A stretch of DNA of 64,000 bases from the NCBI RefSeq assembly GCF_003885045.1, contig NZ_RHJS01000001.1:1-64000 (forward strand), given 5' to 3'. The first letter of the stretch is position 1. Each line of letters begins with the position of its first letter. Source of the stretch: Schaedlerella arabinosiphila. Its GTDB lineage: Bacteria > Bacillota > Clostridia > Lachnospirales > Lachnospiraceae. The translations under genes and the position numbers were made by a program. The notes beneath the pieces were generated by a model. It did no database searches. It saw nothing but the letters and a program-made list of their open reading frames with translations, and was not told where the DNA came from. Below, in pieces: positions 9,221 through 18,214 of this stretch.

Positions 9221-10996
9221 TTACTGCATCCTGAATATTTTTACACTAAACGGTTCCATATTTACTTTTAGTATCCCTCCGTAATCCCTGATATCGGAAT
9301 TTAAGTATCCCTTTTCCAGGCATTCCGAAGCGGCATAGCTCTGCTGGTCTATGACATTGACATAGCTCTTTTTATAAAATACCGGTACCTCCACCTTCCT
9401 GCTTTCTTCTCCGGCATTCAAAACCACATATATTTCCCCCCTTCCGTCATGCCGGATGAAACCATAAATCCTCCCTTCGCATAAATTTGCCGTAAATTTA
9501 CCGGTTTTTATACAAGATTCTTTTTTTCTCAAAGCAATCAGCTTTTTATACCATTCTAATAATTCCCTGTCCTGCCCTTCTGATTCCCAGACCATACATT
9601 TTCTGCAGTCCGGATCGTTATCCCCTGTCAGCCCGATTTCGTCTCCATAGTATAAGGACGGCGATCCTACAAAACACATCTGGAGGGCTGCTCCCAGCAG
9701 GACCTTTCTTTTATTTCCTCCGCAGAAGAATGAAAAACGCTCTGTATCATGGCTGTCCAGCGGTAAAAACATAGCCTGGTTCATCTCTTCCGGGTAGTCC
9801 GCAAGCATGGACTGCAGCCGGTGATCCAATTCTGCCGCGTCAATTTTTTCATATCCGATAAAGTCCCTGACCGCATCCCGGAATATATAATTCATCATAC
9901 AATCCATCTGGGCTCCGTTCATCAGGCGGAGGCCCGCTCCCCATGTTTCCCCCAGCAGTAAAATGTGGGGATATTTTTCTTTGAGCAGCATCCTGGCCTC
10001 TGTCCAGACCCCTTCATCCACCTCGTCGGCCACGTCCAGACGCCATCCGTCAATCTGGTACTCCCGGACCCAGTATTCCATGACGGACAGAATGAACCGG
10101 CGTACCTCCGGATTTGCCGTATTTAATTTCGGCATATATTTATAAGCCCCCACACACTCATAACAATGGTGTGAGATCCGGACCGGATATTCCGTGATAT
10201 AAAACCATTCCCGGTATTCGGATCGTTCCTGATGTTCCAACACATCCTCAAAAGGTTTGAAATGAATCCCTGTATGGTTGAAGACGCCGTCCAGAACAAC
10301 CCGGATTCCCCTTCCGTGCGCTTTTGCAATCAGTTCGCGGAGCTCTTCATTCGTACCGAACATCGGGTCCACTTTAAAATAATCGGTTGTGGCGTATTTG
10401 TGGTTGAAATCGGCCTCAAACACGGGATTGAGATAAATACATTCTGCCCCCAGCTCCCCGATATAATCCAGTTTTTTTATCATCCCCCTCAGGTCCCCTC
10501 CCATATAGTTCTCCCGGGTAGGAACACTGCCCCATTTCACACAATCCGCCGGATCGTTCCCGGGGTCTCCGTTGCAGAAACGCTCCGGGAATATCTGATA
10601 AAAAACTTGTCCTCTGCTCCATTCAGGCACCTGTACGATCCCGGTCCTGTTTGCATACAAAAATTCAAAATACCCGTCCGATGGTTCCGTTTCATAAATC
10701 CCCCACGAATTGAGATACCATGATGCCGCACCGTCCGACAGTTCAAAATAATACTTCTGGTATCTTGCCACCTTCGAAAACCGTATCTCGGTTTGGAAAT
10801 AATCAAATACTCTGTCTCTGAGAATACATTTCATTTCGATGCCGCGGATTTTCTCTGGATCTGTACGGGGAAAAATATGTATTTTACAAAAATGACAATC
10901 CCTTTTCGCAGTACGCAGTGTTATGACTACTGTTCTGCGGTCTTTCAGATACAGATCCGGATAAGTCCCTGTGTGTCTTGTGGCTTCTATTTTCAT
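9221..10996 (-). CDS. Intracellular GH13 neopullulanase / cyclomaltodextrinase-like enzyme
   Basis: The 591-aa protein has no signal peptide. Residues ~1-120 form the CBM34-type N-domain of the GH13_20 group, which mediates dimerisation. The barrel follows with VVLDGVFNHT (233-242), the MPKLN motif (288-292) typical of this subfamily, nucleophile D321 in GWRLD, acid/base E350 in LLGET, and D417 in SHD. It should degrade imported maltodextrins, pullulan fragments or cyclodextrins in the cytoplasm. Its ATG overlaps the repressor stop codon (ATGA), so it is translationally coupled to the regulator. Confidence 0.92.
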   Translation of the reverse strand: MKIEATRHTGTYPDLYLKDRRTVVITLRTAKRDCHFCKIHIFPRTDPEKIRGIEMKCILRDRVFDYFQTEIRFSKVARYQKYYFELSDGAASWYLNSWGIYETEPSDGYFEFLYANRTGIVQVPEWSRGQVFYQIFPERFCNGDPGNDPADCVKWGSVPTRENYMGGDLRGMIKKLDYIGELGAECIYLNPVFEADFNHKYATTDYFKVDPMFGTNEELRELIAKAHGRGIRVVLDGVFNHTGIHFKPFEDVLEHQERSEYREWFYITEYPVRISHHCYECVGAYKYMPKLNTANPEVRRFILSVMEYWVREYQIDGWRLDVADEVDEGVWTEARMLLKEKYPHILLLGETWGAGLRLMNGAQMDCMMNYIFRDAVRDFIGYEKIDAAELDHRLQSMLADYPEEMNQAMFLPLDSHDTERFSFFCGGNKRKVLLGAALQMCFVGSPSLYYGDEIGLTGDNDPDCRKCMVWESEGQDRELLEWYKKLIALRKKESCIKTGKFTANLCEGRIYGFIRHDGRGEIYVVLNAGEESRKVEVPVFYKKSYVNVIDQQSYAASECLEKGYLNSDIRDYGGILKVNMEPFSVKIFRMQ

Positions 10997-12000
10997 ATCG
11001 CACCTTCCTTTGTTGACGACTCCCGGAAAATGACCGCCGTATCGATCAGCTCCGCCCTTTTGTCTGTGATCTCTTTCTGGATCTTTCCGATCAGAAGTTC
11101 CGCGGCCCTCTTTCCCAGCCGGTATGTATCCACATCAACGGCCGTTAAAGGCGGGTCCATATAGGCCGCAAATGGATGATCGTCGAATGTGATGATTCCC
11201 ACCTCTTCCGGAATCCTGATCTTCTTCTCTTTCAGCGCCTTCATGACATGGTATGCAATCACATTATTGGAACATAGGAACGCGTCTGCTCCTTTTTCCT
11301 TCACCGCTTCTGGTATCCTGCTTCTTAGCAGCGAATAATCAGAACCGCATTCTATCACCTCCGGCGGCTGCTGCCCCTCAAGCGCCTTGAGATATCCATC
11401 CCGGCGCTTGCAGGAAAATACTGTAGTCGTATTTTCCACCACCAGAACTACCCTGCCATACCCTTGCTGCTGCAGATGCGCCACCGCCATCCTGCTCCCT
11501 TTTTCGTTATCCACATCCACCCAGGTCAGGAGATCCGAATAGATCGCAGGCTCCCCCAGCACAACATACGGACAGTTCTCAGCAGCCAGCAGGTCCAGCA
11601 GTCCTTCCCTGACGCTTGATGAGGGTAGGATCAGGCCGTCCACTCTCTTTTCATAGACCAAAGAACTGATCGAAGAGCCGGCCGCATCCATATCGTTCGT
11701 AATCAGCAGATTATAACCTTTATTCTGGACCACTTTCTCAATCGCGTAAACGCTCCGGTTAAAAAAATTATTTGAAAACGTATTCTCATCATCCGCGTCA
11801 ATCGCAAGCGCGATCATATTGGTCCTGCCATTTGCCAGGTTTCTCGCCCTGCTGTTCGGGTGATAGTTCAGTTCCGCCATGGCTTTTTGTATTCTGTTTC
11901 TCGTTTCCTCGGAGATCAACTGGTTCCCATTGATCACCCTGGAAACTGTAGAAGGGGATACCCCGACCTGTTTTGCGATATCTTTTATCGTCACTCCCAT
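10993..12000 (-). CDS. LacI/GalR family repressor of the maltodextrin operon
   Basis: This 335-aa regulator has the canonical N-terminal helix-turn-helix VTIKDIAKQVGVSPSTVSR, hinge helix region (NLANGRTN) and periplasmic-binding-protein-like effector domain. TAAGGAGG lies 5-6 bases before ATG 12000, so the 25 extra upstream codons in frame are not used. It is the first gene of its own operon. Two identical LacI-type palindromes lie between its promoter and ATG, so it probably represses itself and the whole sugar operon until a maltodextrin-derived inducer binds. Confidence 0.93.
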   Translation of the reverse strand: MGVTIKDIAKQVGVSPSTVSRVINGNQLISEETRNRIQKAMAELNYHPNSRARNLANGRTNMIALAIDADDENTFSNNFFNRSVYAIEKVVQNKGYNLLITNDMDAAGSSISSLVYEKRVDGLILPSSSVREGLLDLLAAENCPYVVLGEPAIYSDLLTWVDVDNEKGSRMAVAHLQQQGYGRVVLVVENTTTVFSCKRRDGYLKALEGQQPPEVIECGSDYSLLRSRIPEAVKEKGADAFLCSNNVIAYHVMKALKEKKIRIPEEVGIITFDDHPFAAYMDPPLTAVDVDTYRLGKRAAELLIGKIQKEITDKRAELIDTAVIFRESSTKEGAI

Positions 12001-12014
12001 TTTTTCCTCCTTAA

Positions 12015-12028
12015 TGCAACCGTTTGCA
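12015..12028. promoter_or_regulatory. LacI-type operator O1
   Basis: TGCAACCGTTTGCA is a near-perfect palindrome with the central CG expected for LacI/GalR proteins. It lies just upstream of the repressor's ribosome binding site and is identical to O2, 35 bp away centre to centre. Confidence 0.85.
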
Positions 12029-12049
12029 TAAACATCTAAAAAATATATG

Positions 12050-12063
12050 TGCAACCGTTTGCA
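12050..12063. promoter_or_regulatory. LacI-type operator O2, at the transcription start
   Basis: It has the same 14-bp TGCAACCGTTTGCA as O1. It begins 7 bases past the -10 box, so a bound repressor would cover the start of transcription. The 35-bp centre spacing would suit cooperative or looped binding. Confidence 0.85.
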
Positions 12064-12070
12064 CAAATCT

Positions 12071-12099
12071 ATCATATCTCATTTTAGCAAAAGTGTCAA
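12071..12099 (-). promoter_or_regulatory. SigA-type promoter of the maltodextrin operon
   Basis: On the minus strand TTGACA (12094-12099) and TATGAT (12071-12076) are separated by exactly 17 bp. They point into the repressor gene with both operators directly downstream. Confidence 0.85.
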
Positions 12100-12164
12100 C
12101 AATTTTTTTATAATTTATATTTCTTTGGTTATTATCACCAATCCATTTTTCTCTCCATAAATGA

Positions 12165-12200
12165 TAAAAGCCGCTGCAGGATCTCATTCCTGTAACGGCT
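12165..12200 (-). terminator. Intrinsic terminator after the small coiled-coil gene
   Basis: The minus-strand hairpin has stem parts AGCCG/CGGCT and CAGGA/TCCTG, followed by TTTTAT. It lies 24 bp beyond the stop of the leftward small gene and insulates the sugar operon promoter. Confidence 0.6.
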
Positions 12201-12224
12201 CAGGTAATTATAAAAACTTACTTC

Positions 12225-12461
12225 TTATTCCTGATCTTCTTTTTGGGAAAGCATCTCCAGAATCTCTTCAATACTTAATCCAGATTCCATTGCTGCCTTA
12301 TATAACCTATCCTTTTGCACATCTTCGATTTGGCTCAGGATTTCTTTTCTTTTTTCTTTCAGCGCTTTCAGATTTTCCTTATATTCTGCAATCTCATTTT
12401 CGATGATCTCCAGCTGCTCTTCCCGTGTCATATTTTCCTGTTTTTTACGTCTTCCAGCCAT
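12225..12461 (-). CDS. Small coiled-coil protein (DUF4315-like)
   Basis: 78 aa, highly charged. Residues ~15-50 form a predicted coiled coil (EEQLEIIENEIAEYKENLKA and on), followed by a short helix SIEEILEMLSQ. The layout resembles the DUF4315 proteins found on Firmicute conjugative elements, but that assignment is tentative. ATG 12461 is chosen because GGAGG sits 7 bases upstream; the in-frame codons before it overlap that site. Role unknown. Confidence 0.6.
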   Translation of the reverse strand: MAGRRKKQENMTREEQLEIIENEIAEYKENLKALKEKRKEILSQIEDVQKDRLYKAAMESGLSIEEILEMLSQKEDQE

Positions 12462-12558
12462 TGCTCGTCCTCCAATCAAATTTATTACTTACATCCTACC
12501 ATTTTTTTACAAAAAATACTACACTTTTTTAACGCCGCCCGCCTGCATATATTAAACT

Positions 12559-13137
12559 TTAATCAAAAATTCCTTTTCCTCGGCAACATTTCTTGAATTT
12601 TTTTCCACTTCCGCAGGGACATAATGAATTAGCATCTATCTTTTGTACATGGCGTGTTAAATACTTGCCTTCTCGCCATGCAATATTTATGTTTCCGATT
12701 TTTTCATGATGGAATTGAGACCATATGTTAGCGGGTAGACCTCCGTTTAACAAGGTTGTTGAACCATTTTGATTATAGTCTGCAAAACATACGAAATTAG
12801 AATTATTGGGATATAGTTCTTTATTTTTTCTGGCATCATATCGATATACAGTTATATAGAGCGCATCTGCTTCCATGTCTCCATTTTTATGATGGATGGT
12901 TGGTAAATCAACATTTTTCACCGTTTTTAACCAGTCAATGCTTTCCCTAAGAATTTCAATAATCTTTTCTCTTTCGTCAACATCACCGATATATAAACGG
13001 CATTTTAGCCGTTTTCTATCTGGCATACTTGCATCTTCAATTTGGCTTATCTTGTAAGAATCACATTGGTAGTTCGGAAAGCGAAAGTATTTAATTTCCT
13101 GCAAATTTATAGGTTCAGTAGAGGGATTGAATATCAT
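12559..13137 (-). CDS. SEC-C motif protein, C-terminal part of a split gene
   Basis: This 192-aa product ends in a SEC-C zinc motif, [13 protein letters not shown], as in SecA tails and many mobile-element proteins. The rest is unrecognised. It overlaps the preceding 91-aa frame by 23 bp in another phase. Only two bases separate a weak AAAGGAAG from ATG 13137, which makes independent initiation poor. The simplest reading is that this and the next entry are one protein broken by a frameshift, either a mutation or a programmed event. The motif is intact. Confidence 0.55.
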   Translation of the reverse strand: MIFNPSTEPINLQEIKYFRFPNYQCDSYKISQIEDASMPDRKRLKCRLYIGDVDEREKIIEILRESIDWLKTVKNVDLPTIHHKNGDMEADALYITVYRYDARKNKELYPNNSNFVCFADYNQNGSTTLLNGGLPANIWSQFHHEKIGNINIAWREGKYLTRHVQKIDANSLCPCGSGKKFKKCCRGKGIFD

Positions 13138-13390
13138 GACTTCCTTTATTTTCTGTATAATGAAAATCTATCTTTTGACCATCTTCCTTAGCTGCATAGT
13201 CTTTATCTGTTGTTTGATTAAGGATTAGTGCAATAAAACGATATAGATTCGTAAGACAGCCTTCGACTATTGATACATAGGTGGGAATACGATACTGCCT
13301 ATTTTTCATTGCGGGACTATCATTAGGACCCGATAAATCGTTTATTACATTTGTCACTTGCATATAGGCATTATAACCGGCTAAAAACAA
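13115..13390 (-). CDS. N-terminal part of the split SEC-C protein gene
   Basis: 91 aa with a helical, coding-like sequence ([20 protein letters not shown]). It ends just after overlapping the SEC-C reading frame. A TTG start at 13390 lies 12 bases after AGGAGG; no better start is visible. It has no recognisable domain on its own, which supports a frameshifted gene rather than two genes. It follows the DUF4143-type ATPase gene by 38 bp on the same strand. Confidence 0.45.
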   Translation of the reverse strand: MFLAGYNAYMQVTNVINDLSGPNDSPAMKNRQYRIPTYVSIVEGCLTNLYRFIALILNQTTDKDYAAKEDGQKIDFHYTENKGSHDIQSLY

Positions 13391-13428
13391 CTCAAATAAT
13401 CGCCTCCTTATTTGCTCATAAACATAAC

Positions 13429-14628
13429 TTAATAATTTTCACTTAACAAGAAATCTGCCATATGCACGATCTTCACGCCGTTGATATTGCCTGCGGCAAG
13501 CTCATCAAGGGTTACGACATACTTGGGGTAATGGTCTTTGATTTCAAGCAGATTGACAACCTCACGGTCGGATTCTTCCGGCAGATTGCGGCATACCTGC
13601 ACATAGATACGCTCGTCGCGTCGTACCGCCACGAAGTCAATCTCTTTCGTTTCGTTCTTGCCGATATACATCTCGTAGCCTTTTCTGAGGAGCTCAAAGT
13701 ACACGATGTTTTCCAGCATAGCGGCAACGGATTTCGGATTAAAACCCATCATGCAGTATTTCAGAGAAGCGTCCGCAAGATAGAATTTCTCCTGCGTTTT
13801 CAGTACGGATTTGCCTTGCAGGTCATATCGCTGACAGCGATAAATCACAAAGGCTTTTTCCAGCCATTCCAGATAGTTATATACCGATTCCACCGAGAGA
13901 GAACGCCCCTCGCTTTTCAAAAACTTCACGATAGCGTTAGCGGAAAAGGTCTTGCCGACATTTTCAACGATATACTTCACAACACGGTTGAATAGGTCAA
14001 AGTTCTTGATGTTGTGCCGTTTCGTTATATCGCTGGTGATAACGGAATTGTAAATGCCCTCGACGATCTGGTAGGCTGCGCCCTCGTCAAAATTGCTCAG
14101 CGCAACAATAGGAAAACCGCCCATGCGGATATATTCGGTAAGCAGTTCTTTCGGTGTGCGTCCGCTTGCTTTTTTGAACTCCATATACTCGGCAAAGGAC
14201 AGCGTAAATACGGGGATAGAGATATACCGTCCCGTCAGGTAAGTGGATATTTCACTTGACATCAGTTTGGAATTGGAGCCAGTCACATAGATGTCTGTAT
14301 TGGCATTTTCCAAAAGACTGTTGACTGCCTTTTCCCAGCCTGTGATTTCCTGTACTTCGTCAAGCAGAAGATAATAACGCTCACCGTCTGTCATTTTCTC
14401 TTTGATACCGTTATACATATCTTTGTCGGTCATACCGTCGTCAAAATCTTCAGAGGTATAGCACATGCTGATAATGTGGTCAGCAGGAACGCCGCTTTTT
14501 ATCAAATCGTCCTGCAACATATCTAAAATTGTAGATTTCCCGCAGCGGCGAATACCAGCAAGGATTTTCACCAGCGGTACATTACGGTAAGTTTTCAGTA
14601 AATCTAAATAATGGGGTCTAACAATCAT
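13429..14628 (-). CDS. ATP-binding protein of the AAA_14/DUF4143 family
   Basis: The 399-aa protein has an N-terminal P-loop, ILAGIRRCGKSTI (about residues 20-32), Walker B YLLLDEVQEI, and the sensor motif YVTGSNSKLMS. A DUF4143 C-terminal domain follows, with a winged-helix region and a restriction-endonuclease-like end (EIDFVAVRRDERIYVQV). Such proteins are widespread singletons of uncertain function in gut Firmicutes and Bacteroidetes. GGAGG lies 7 bases before ATG 14628; the longer frame from 14712 lacks a site. Confidence 0.88.
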   Translation of the reverse strand: MIVRPHYLDLLKTYRNVPLVKILAGIRRCGKSTILDMLQDDLIKSGVPADHIISMCYTSEDFDDGMTDKDMYNGIKEKMTDGERYYLLLDEVQEITGWEKAVNSLLENANTDIYVTGSNSKLMSSEISTYLTGRYISIPVFTLSFAEYMEFKKASGRTPKELLTEYIRMGGFPIVALSNFDEGAAYQIVEGIYNSVITSDITKRHNIKNFDLFNRVVKYIVENVGKTFSANAIVKFLKSEGRSLSVESVYNYLEWLEKAFVIYRCQRYDLQGKSVLKTQEKFYLADASLKYCMMGFNPKSVAAMLENIVYFELLRKGYEMYIGKNETKEIDFVAVRRDERIYVQVCRNLPEESDREVVNLLEIKDHYPKYVVTLDELAAGNINGVKIVHMADFLLSENY

Positions 14629-14737
14629 ACTATCGCCTCCTTTACTATTAGTATATCCAAAAAGATCCAAATAATCAATAGTTCTTACTGGTATTCCGTA
14701 AAAACTTTTCATTTTAGATTTCTTTTTCGATTCTGAA

Positions 14738-15589
14738 TTATATTTTGACTATGTAAAAAGGGGCTGTCGGGAAATAGATAGCCCTACACAGTGGGAGGTG
14801 AGATCCATGCGGATCAGACCTTCCACATCCATGATCCTTTGCCTGTGACCTGCTGAGAATCCGTTCAACGCGGCAATCCAGTTCCCTGACATCATCAAGT
14901 GGATAGCCAAGGATTCCCTTCGTTTTTTTGGGGTCACATCGGATGAGAAAGTACTGTCCGTTTTCGATCGCATGGGCAAAGCTATTATAGGAGGCATAGC
15001 CCATGTCGGCAAAATAAACTGTTTTGGGGCCAACCGAGCCTGCGGAATCGACCATATGGCAGAAAGCGGCAAATTCATTACGTTTTCGTCCAGGCTGTAT
15101 GACAAGGTCAGTAAATCTTCGATCAAGAATCGAATAAAAAGCATTGATATGGATCTGGTTAAATCCCCTTGTGGATTTCCCATTGGGTTCAAAAAAAGTA
15201 TCCGGATCGTTAGGTTTTCTAAAAATATCACACCCGGAGCCATCGCAGGCAATGAACTGGTATTTTTCGTTGTAAAGGTTTTTTTTGAGCTTTCTGTTAA
15301 AAGCAAAGAGGAGATTCCTGAGGGCATCCTGTCGGAGCTTGCTCCTCTGTTTGCAAAAAGCAGCTTTAGAGGGAGTAGAAGTGTCACGATCAAAGTAATG
15401 GTAAAGTTCTTCTTTAATGCACTCAGCCTCCATAGTGAGGAAGAGAATAAGGAAATCCTGAAAGCCCAATTTTCTATTCCGAGTGAAATCCCTGCCCGGA
15501 TGTTTGGCATAAAGATAAGGGTTGTCAGCGAGTTCATGGATGGAAGCGAATGCAAACCGATATACGTTTGTCTGACGTGGAAATATAAA
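14738..15589 (-). pseudogene. IS4-family transposase, truncated at both ends
   Basis: The frame reads ...LADNPYLYAKHPGRDFTRNRKLGFQDF and then EELYHYF, ACDGSG (first catalytic Asp) and YFADMGYASYN (second Asp), typical of IS4-like DDE transposases of Clostridia. The C-terminal part with the catalytic Glu (Y-2-R-3-E-6-K region) is gone: coding sequence jumps from ELDCRVERIL straight towards the terminal inverted repeat. At the N-terminal end the frame is closed by a TAG at 15590 without a proper start. It cannot be active by itself. Confidence 0.8.
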
Positions 15590-15847
15590 CTATCATCTTG
15601 CCGGTCTTTTGGACACCATAGATGCCCTTTATACAAAGTACAACGCATTTTGTATGAGAATGAATATGGACCAAAATACGATCTTGGAGAAGCACGGATG
15701 TTCATGATCGAGGGGATGGAAAAGGTCAGGAAAGTGATCGAAAAAAACAGTCCGGTAAAAATCCAGGGCCTTGAAAAAGTCTGAATTTTTACCGGACTGT
15801 TTTTTCTTACCTATCAGGGGCATAAATCGTTATTTCCCGACAGCCCC
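14760..15847 (-). mobile_element. Internally deleted IS4-like insertion element
   Basis: It is bounded by perfect 17-bp inverted repeats: GGGGCTGTCGGGAAATA at 14760-14776 and its complement at 15831-15847. It spans 1,088 bp and contains the broken transposase and an internal terminator. No clear target duplication is visible on either side. Because both ends are intact it could still move if an intact relative supplies transposase. Confidence 0.85.
15746..15806 (+). terminator. Strong intrinsic terminator inside the IS end
   Basis: The 17-bp perfect stem AACAGTCCGGTAAAAAT (15746-15762) pairs with 15785-15801, followed by a T-run. It reads on the plus strand. The stem on the minus strand lacks a comparable T tail but begins with A-rich sequence. 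It probably shields the transposase from outside transcription. Confidence 0.7.
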
Positions 15848-15860
15848 TATTCAATCAGCA

Positions 15861-16040
15861 TTATTTATGCGTATCACAATCAATACACAATGTAAAGTGA
15901 CGCTGCCCTTTCGGGAAACACCTTTGTACCAAATGTAAAATCGCTGTGCTTCTTCTATATACAGCAGGGTCATCAAGACCAGGCCCAAATAGGATATCCG
16001 TCTGTACACAGATGTCCCACGCGGAACAGAAGCCTATCAA
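15861..16040 (-). CDS. Possible 59-aa protein downstream of the cold-shock gene
   Basis: An open frame from TTG 16040 reads a coding-like sequence with WDICVQTDILFGPGLDD and ends LCIDCDTHK. It begins 6 bp after the cold-shock stop codon but has no ribosome binding site. It could be a translationally coupled small gene, a gene remnant, or chance. No family recognised. Confidence 0.25.
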   Translation of the reverse strand: MIGFCSAWDICVQTDILFGPGLDDPAVYRRSTAILHLVQRCFPKGQRHFTLCIDCDTHK

Positions 16041-16045
16041 AAGAT

Positions 16046-16249
16046 TTATAACCAGCGTTTCACATCCACTGCCTGGCTTCTGTTCCCGTCATCCTCCTTT
16101 AGCTGAAATGTAACTTCCTGACCGGCTTTCAATATCTTAAATCCGTCCATTACTATATTACTGTAATGTACAAAATAATCTTCTCCATCTTCACCTGTCA
16201 AAAAACCGTATCCTTTCCTTACGCTAAACCATTTTACTGTTCCATGCAT
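16046..16249 (-). CDS. Cold-shock protein, CspA family
   Basis: The 67-aa single OB fold has RNA-binding motifs RNP1 (KGYGFL, residues 12-17) and RNP2 (YFVHY, 25-29), the usual length, and the typical start MHGTVKWF. It binds single-stranded nucleic acid and acts as an RNA chaperone. GAGGAAG precedes the ATG. A likely promoter (TTGCAA 16312-16317, TATTCT 16289-16294 on the minus strand, 17-bp spacing) would give a short leader. Confidence 0.92.
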   Translation of the reverse strand: MHGTVKWFSVRKGYGFLTGEDGEDYFVHYSNIVMDGFKILKAGQEVTFQLKEDDGNRSQAVDVKRWL

Positions 16250-16630
16250 CTGACTTCCTCCTTATCTGTGTTGTTTTTCTATACCAACAGAATAGTCGAT
16301 TCTTTTCCTGATTGCAAAGCCTTTTCTATGCCTTTCCTGAGCGTTCTGTCGCCTTTGTATGTGAAAGCTCTCATCCAAAAAGCTTCTGTCGTTTTTTCCC
16401 GCATCATCAATGATATTCAAAAAAACGTCTTGTCAATCCTTATATTTCTTGTTATACTATAACCACTTTTTAATCAATGTTCCTTTCGGAAGCGATGGTT
16501 GTACAAATCCCTGGCAACAGGTCCTGTACTGCTTTTACCTATTATGCTAAGGATCTGCAGGATACAGATCCTTAGGAATGGTATGGAAATAACTTATTTT
16601 CCTACTGTTCCTAACGAAAGGAGAATCTAT
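16250..16630. other. Divergent regulatory region between csp and the DNA-processing operon
   Basis: It holds the leftward csp promoter, the rightward promoter at 16430-16458 and a ~165-base leader. That leader contains an 11-bp hairpin at 16547-16575 (CTAAGGATCTG paired with CAGATCCTTAG). It also has TCCTTTCG at 16481-16488, which is complementary to CGAAAGGA at 16615-16622, the ribosome binding site of the next gene. Confidence 0.5.
16430..16458 (+). promoter_or_regulatory. Promoter of the replication-relaxation / coupling-protein operon
   Basis: TTGTCA (16430-16435) and TATACT (16453-16458) have 17-bp spacing, 173 bp upstream of the ATG at 16631. Confidence 0.7.
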
Positions 16631-18214
16631 ATGAGATCAAATACAACATTTGAGAAGAGTCTGTGCGAATACGCCGGACTTTTTTCTTTATCAAAAGGTC
16701 AGACAGATTTATTTTTGCTTCTGCAGGCCAATACCATCACTTATCAGCAGTTGTCTATGTGCAGAATCCATGGAAATACTGAAGCGGCTGGACGTCTGTC
16801 ACTAAAGCGGCTGGAAAAACAGGGCTATATACAGTCGAAAAAAATCCCGGATTCGAGCGCTGCCAAATATTATTTTCTGACTGCATCCGGCAGGAATCTT
16901 GTAAAAGAGCTCTTCCCCGGCATCTTTCTGGAGCAAATGCAGATCAACTGGGAACGCCGTCCCCCTGCCGGCATCCAGCAGGTCCTGCACCGGATTCGTA
17001 CAAATGACTTCTACTTTGCTTATACTGGTTCGAACGCAAGCCTTCCTATGCCCTGGGTCCTTGAAGCTCCGCTGCCAAATTACAGCTCACCCGGGCAAGG
17101 GCTGCCGCCCAGGTGCGATGGACTGCTCATATCCCCTGAGGCCGGATATTATATCGAACAGGACAATAGCACCCAGTCCGAGTCCGTAATCCTCAAAAAA
17201 GTAAGCCGCTATCAGAAAAGCGGACTTTTTTCCAGCAGCATGGGGCGAAATCAGCTTGTATTCTGCCTTGCTTTCCCACGGAAGCAGCCGCCTGCTGTAA
17301 AACCTTCATTCTCCTTGTACCGCATTCTCTTGCATTTTACCAGGTTATGGAGCCTTTTTGAGCAGGAGTACCAGGTTTCCCTTGACTATCAGCAGTTTCT
17401 TCAGGTTCTGGAATCCTCTCCGATTCAAAAAACGGTCTCGTCAACTGAAATGCAGGCTCTGCATACTCTGCATGCACTCCATCCGGAAGCGGACACATTG
17501 GCGGATGCCGACAAACTGAAAAAGGCCTATCTGAATGATACCGGCTATTCTGAGCTGCAGGATCAGGAGATGGACCGATTGTATCTGAAACGACGCCGGT
17601 CTCATTTCCGCCGTATTTATGAAGAGCATCCCGCGCTGCTGGCATACGCCCTCACGGGAATCCCTATATTTGCCGTTCCCAACCATCGGCTTCCTTTGTA
17701 TCAGCCCTACATCATGCCGCATGAATATCATTTATCCGAACAGCTCTTAAAATGCATGCTTTATAACGGGCTCAATACGGATGGCTGGAGCTACCATCAT
17801 CCGCTGCGGGTCCAAATACCAGATCTGCCGGACTGCTATTTCTATCAAGGGTTTTCCCATGCCAGCTATGGATATATCGCCATTGAGCATCTCCTCATCG
17901 ACTTGAGCGCAAAATACCGGATTTTACATTATATGAAAAATTACTGCAGGCAGAATCCATCCGTCTTTCTGATCCTTATCTCCGCAGATTTGGAAGCTGC
18001 AAAGATCCGCGAACAGCTTGAACCCATGTTTGGCTTCCGTGCAAAAAACTGCATGGTGCTCCTGCAGATCAATGCAGATACTTCACTGTATCAGGACCCG
18101 CCGCCGCAGATATTTACAGCCGCCCCTGAAAAACAGGCCGTCCGGTTTGAATGTGACGCATTCGATGGACAGCTTCACTTTATCAGAAAGGAGGCCGGTT
18201 ATGTCAGACCTTAA
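16631..18214 (+). CDS. Replication-relaxation family protein
   Basis: 527 aa. The N-terminal ~90 residues form a winged-helix-like region (LSMCRIHGNTEAAGRLSLKRLEKQGYIQSK). The following part matches the plan of the Replic_Relax family (PF13814), with an acidic RCDGLLISPEAGYYIEQDN stretch resembling the conserved core. Family members are tied to plasmid and conjugative-element DNA processing. AAAGGAG lies 7 bases before ATG 16631; the frame open from 16499 has no site. It overlaps the coupling-protein gene by 14 bp, indicating joint function in preparing DNA for transfer. Confidence 0.75.
   Translation: MRSNTTFEKSLCEYAGLFSLSKGQTDLFLLLQANTITYQQLSMCRIHGNTEAAGRLSLKRLEKQGYIQSKKIPDSSAAKYYFLTASGRNLVKELFPGIFLEQMQINWERRPPAGIQQVLHRIRTNDFYFAYTGSNASLPMPWVLEAPLPNYSSPGQGLPPRCDGLLISPEAGYYIEQDNSTQSESVILKKVSRYQKSGLFSSSMGRNQLVFCLAFPRKQPPAVKPSFSLYRILLHFTRLWSLFEQEYQVSLDYQQFLQVLESSPIQKTVSSTEMQALHTLHALHPEADTLADADKLKKAYLNDTGYSELQDQEMDRLYLKRRRSHFRRIYEEHPALLAYALTGIPIFAVPNHRLPLYQPYIMPHEYHLSEQLLKCMLYNGLNTDGWSYHHPLRVQIPDLPDCYFYQGFSHASYGYIAIEHLLIDLSAKYRILHYMKNYCRQNPSVFLILISADLEAAKIREQLEPMFGFRAKNCMVLLQINADTSLYQDPPPQIFTAAPEKQAVRFECDAFDGQLHFIRKEAGYVRP

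Noticed and set aside
14749..15784. Long open frames antisense to the IS transposase (both strands)
   Set aside because: They are shadows of the IS4-like coding frame, which alone shows DDE motifs.
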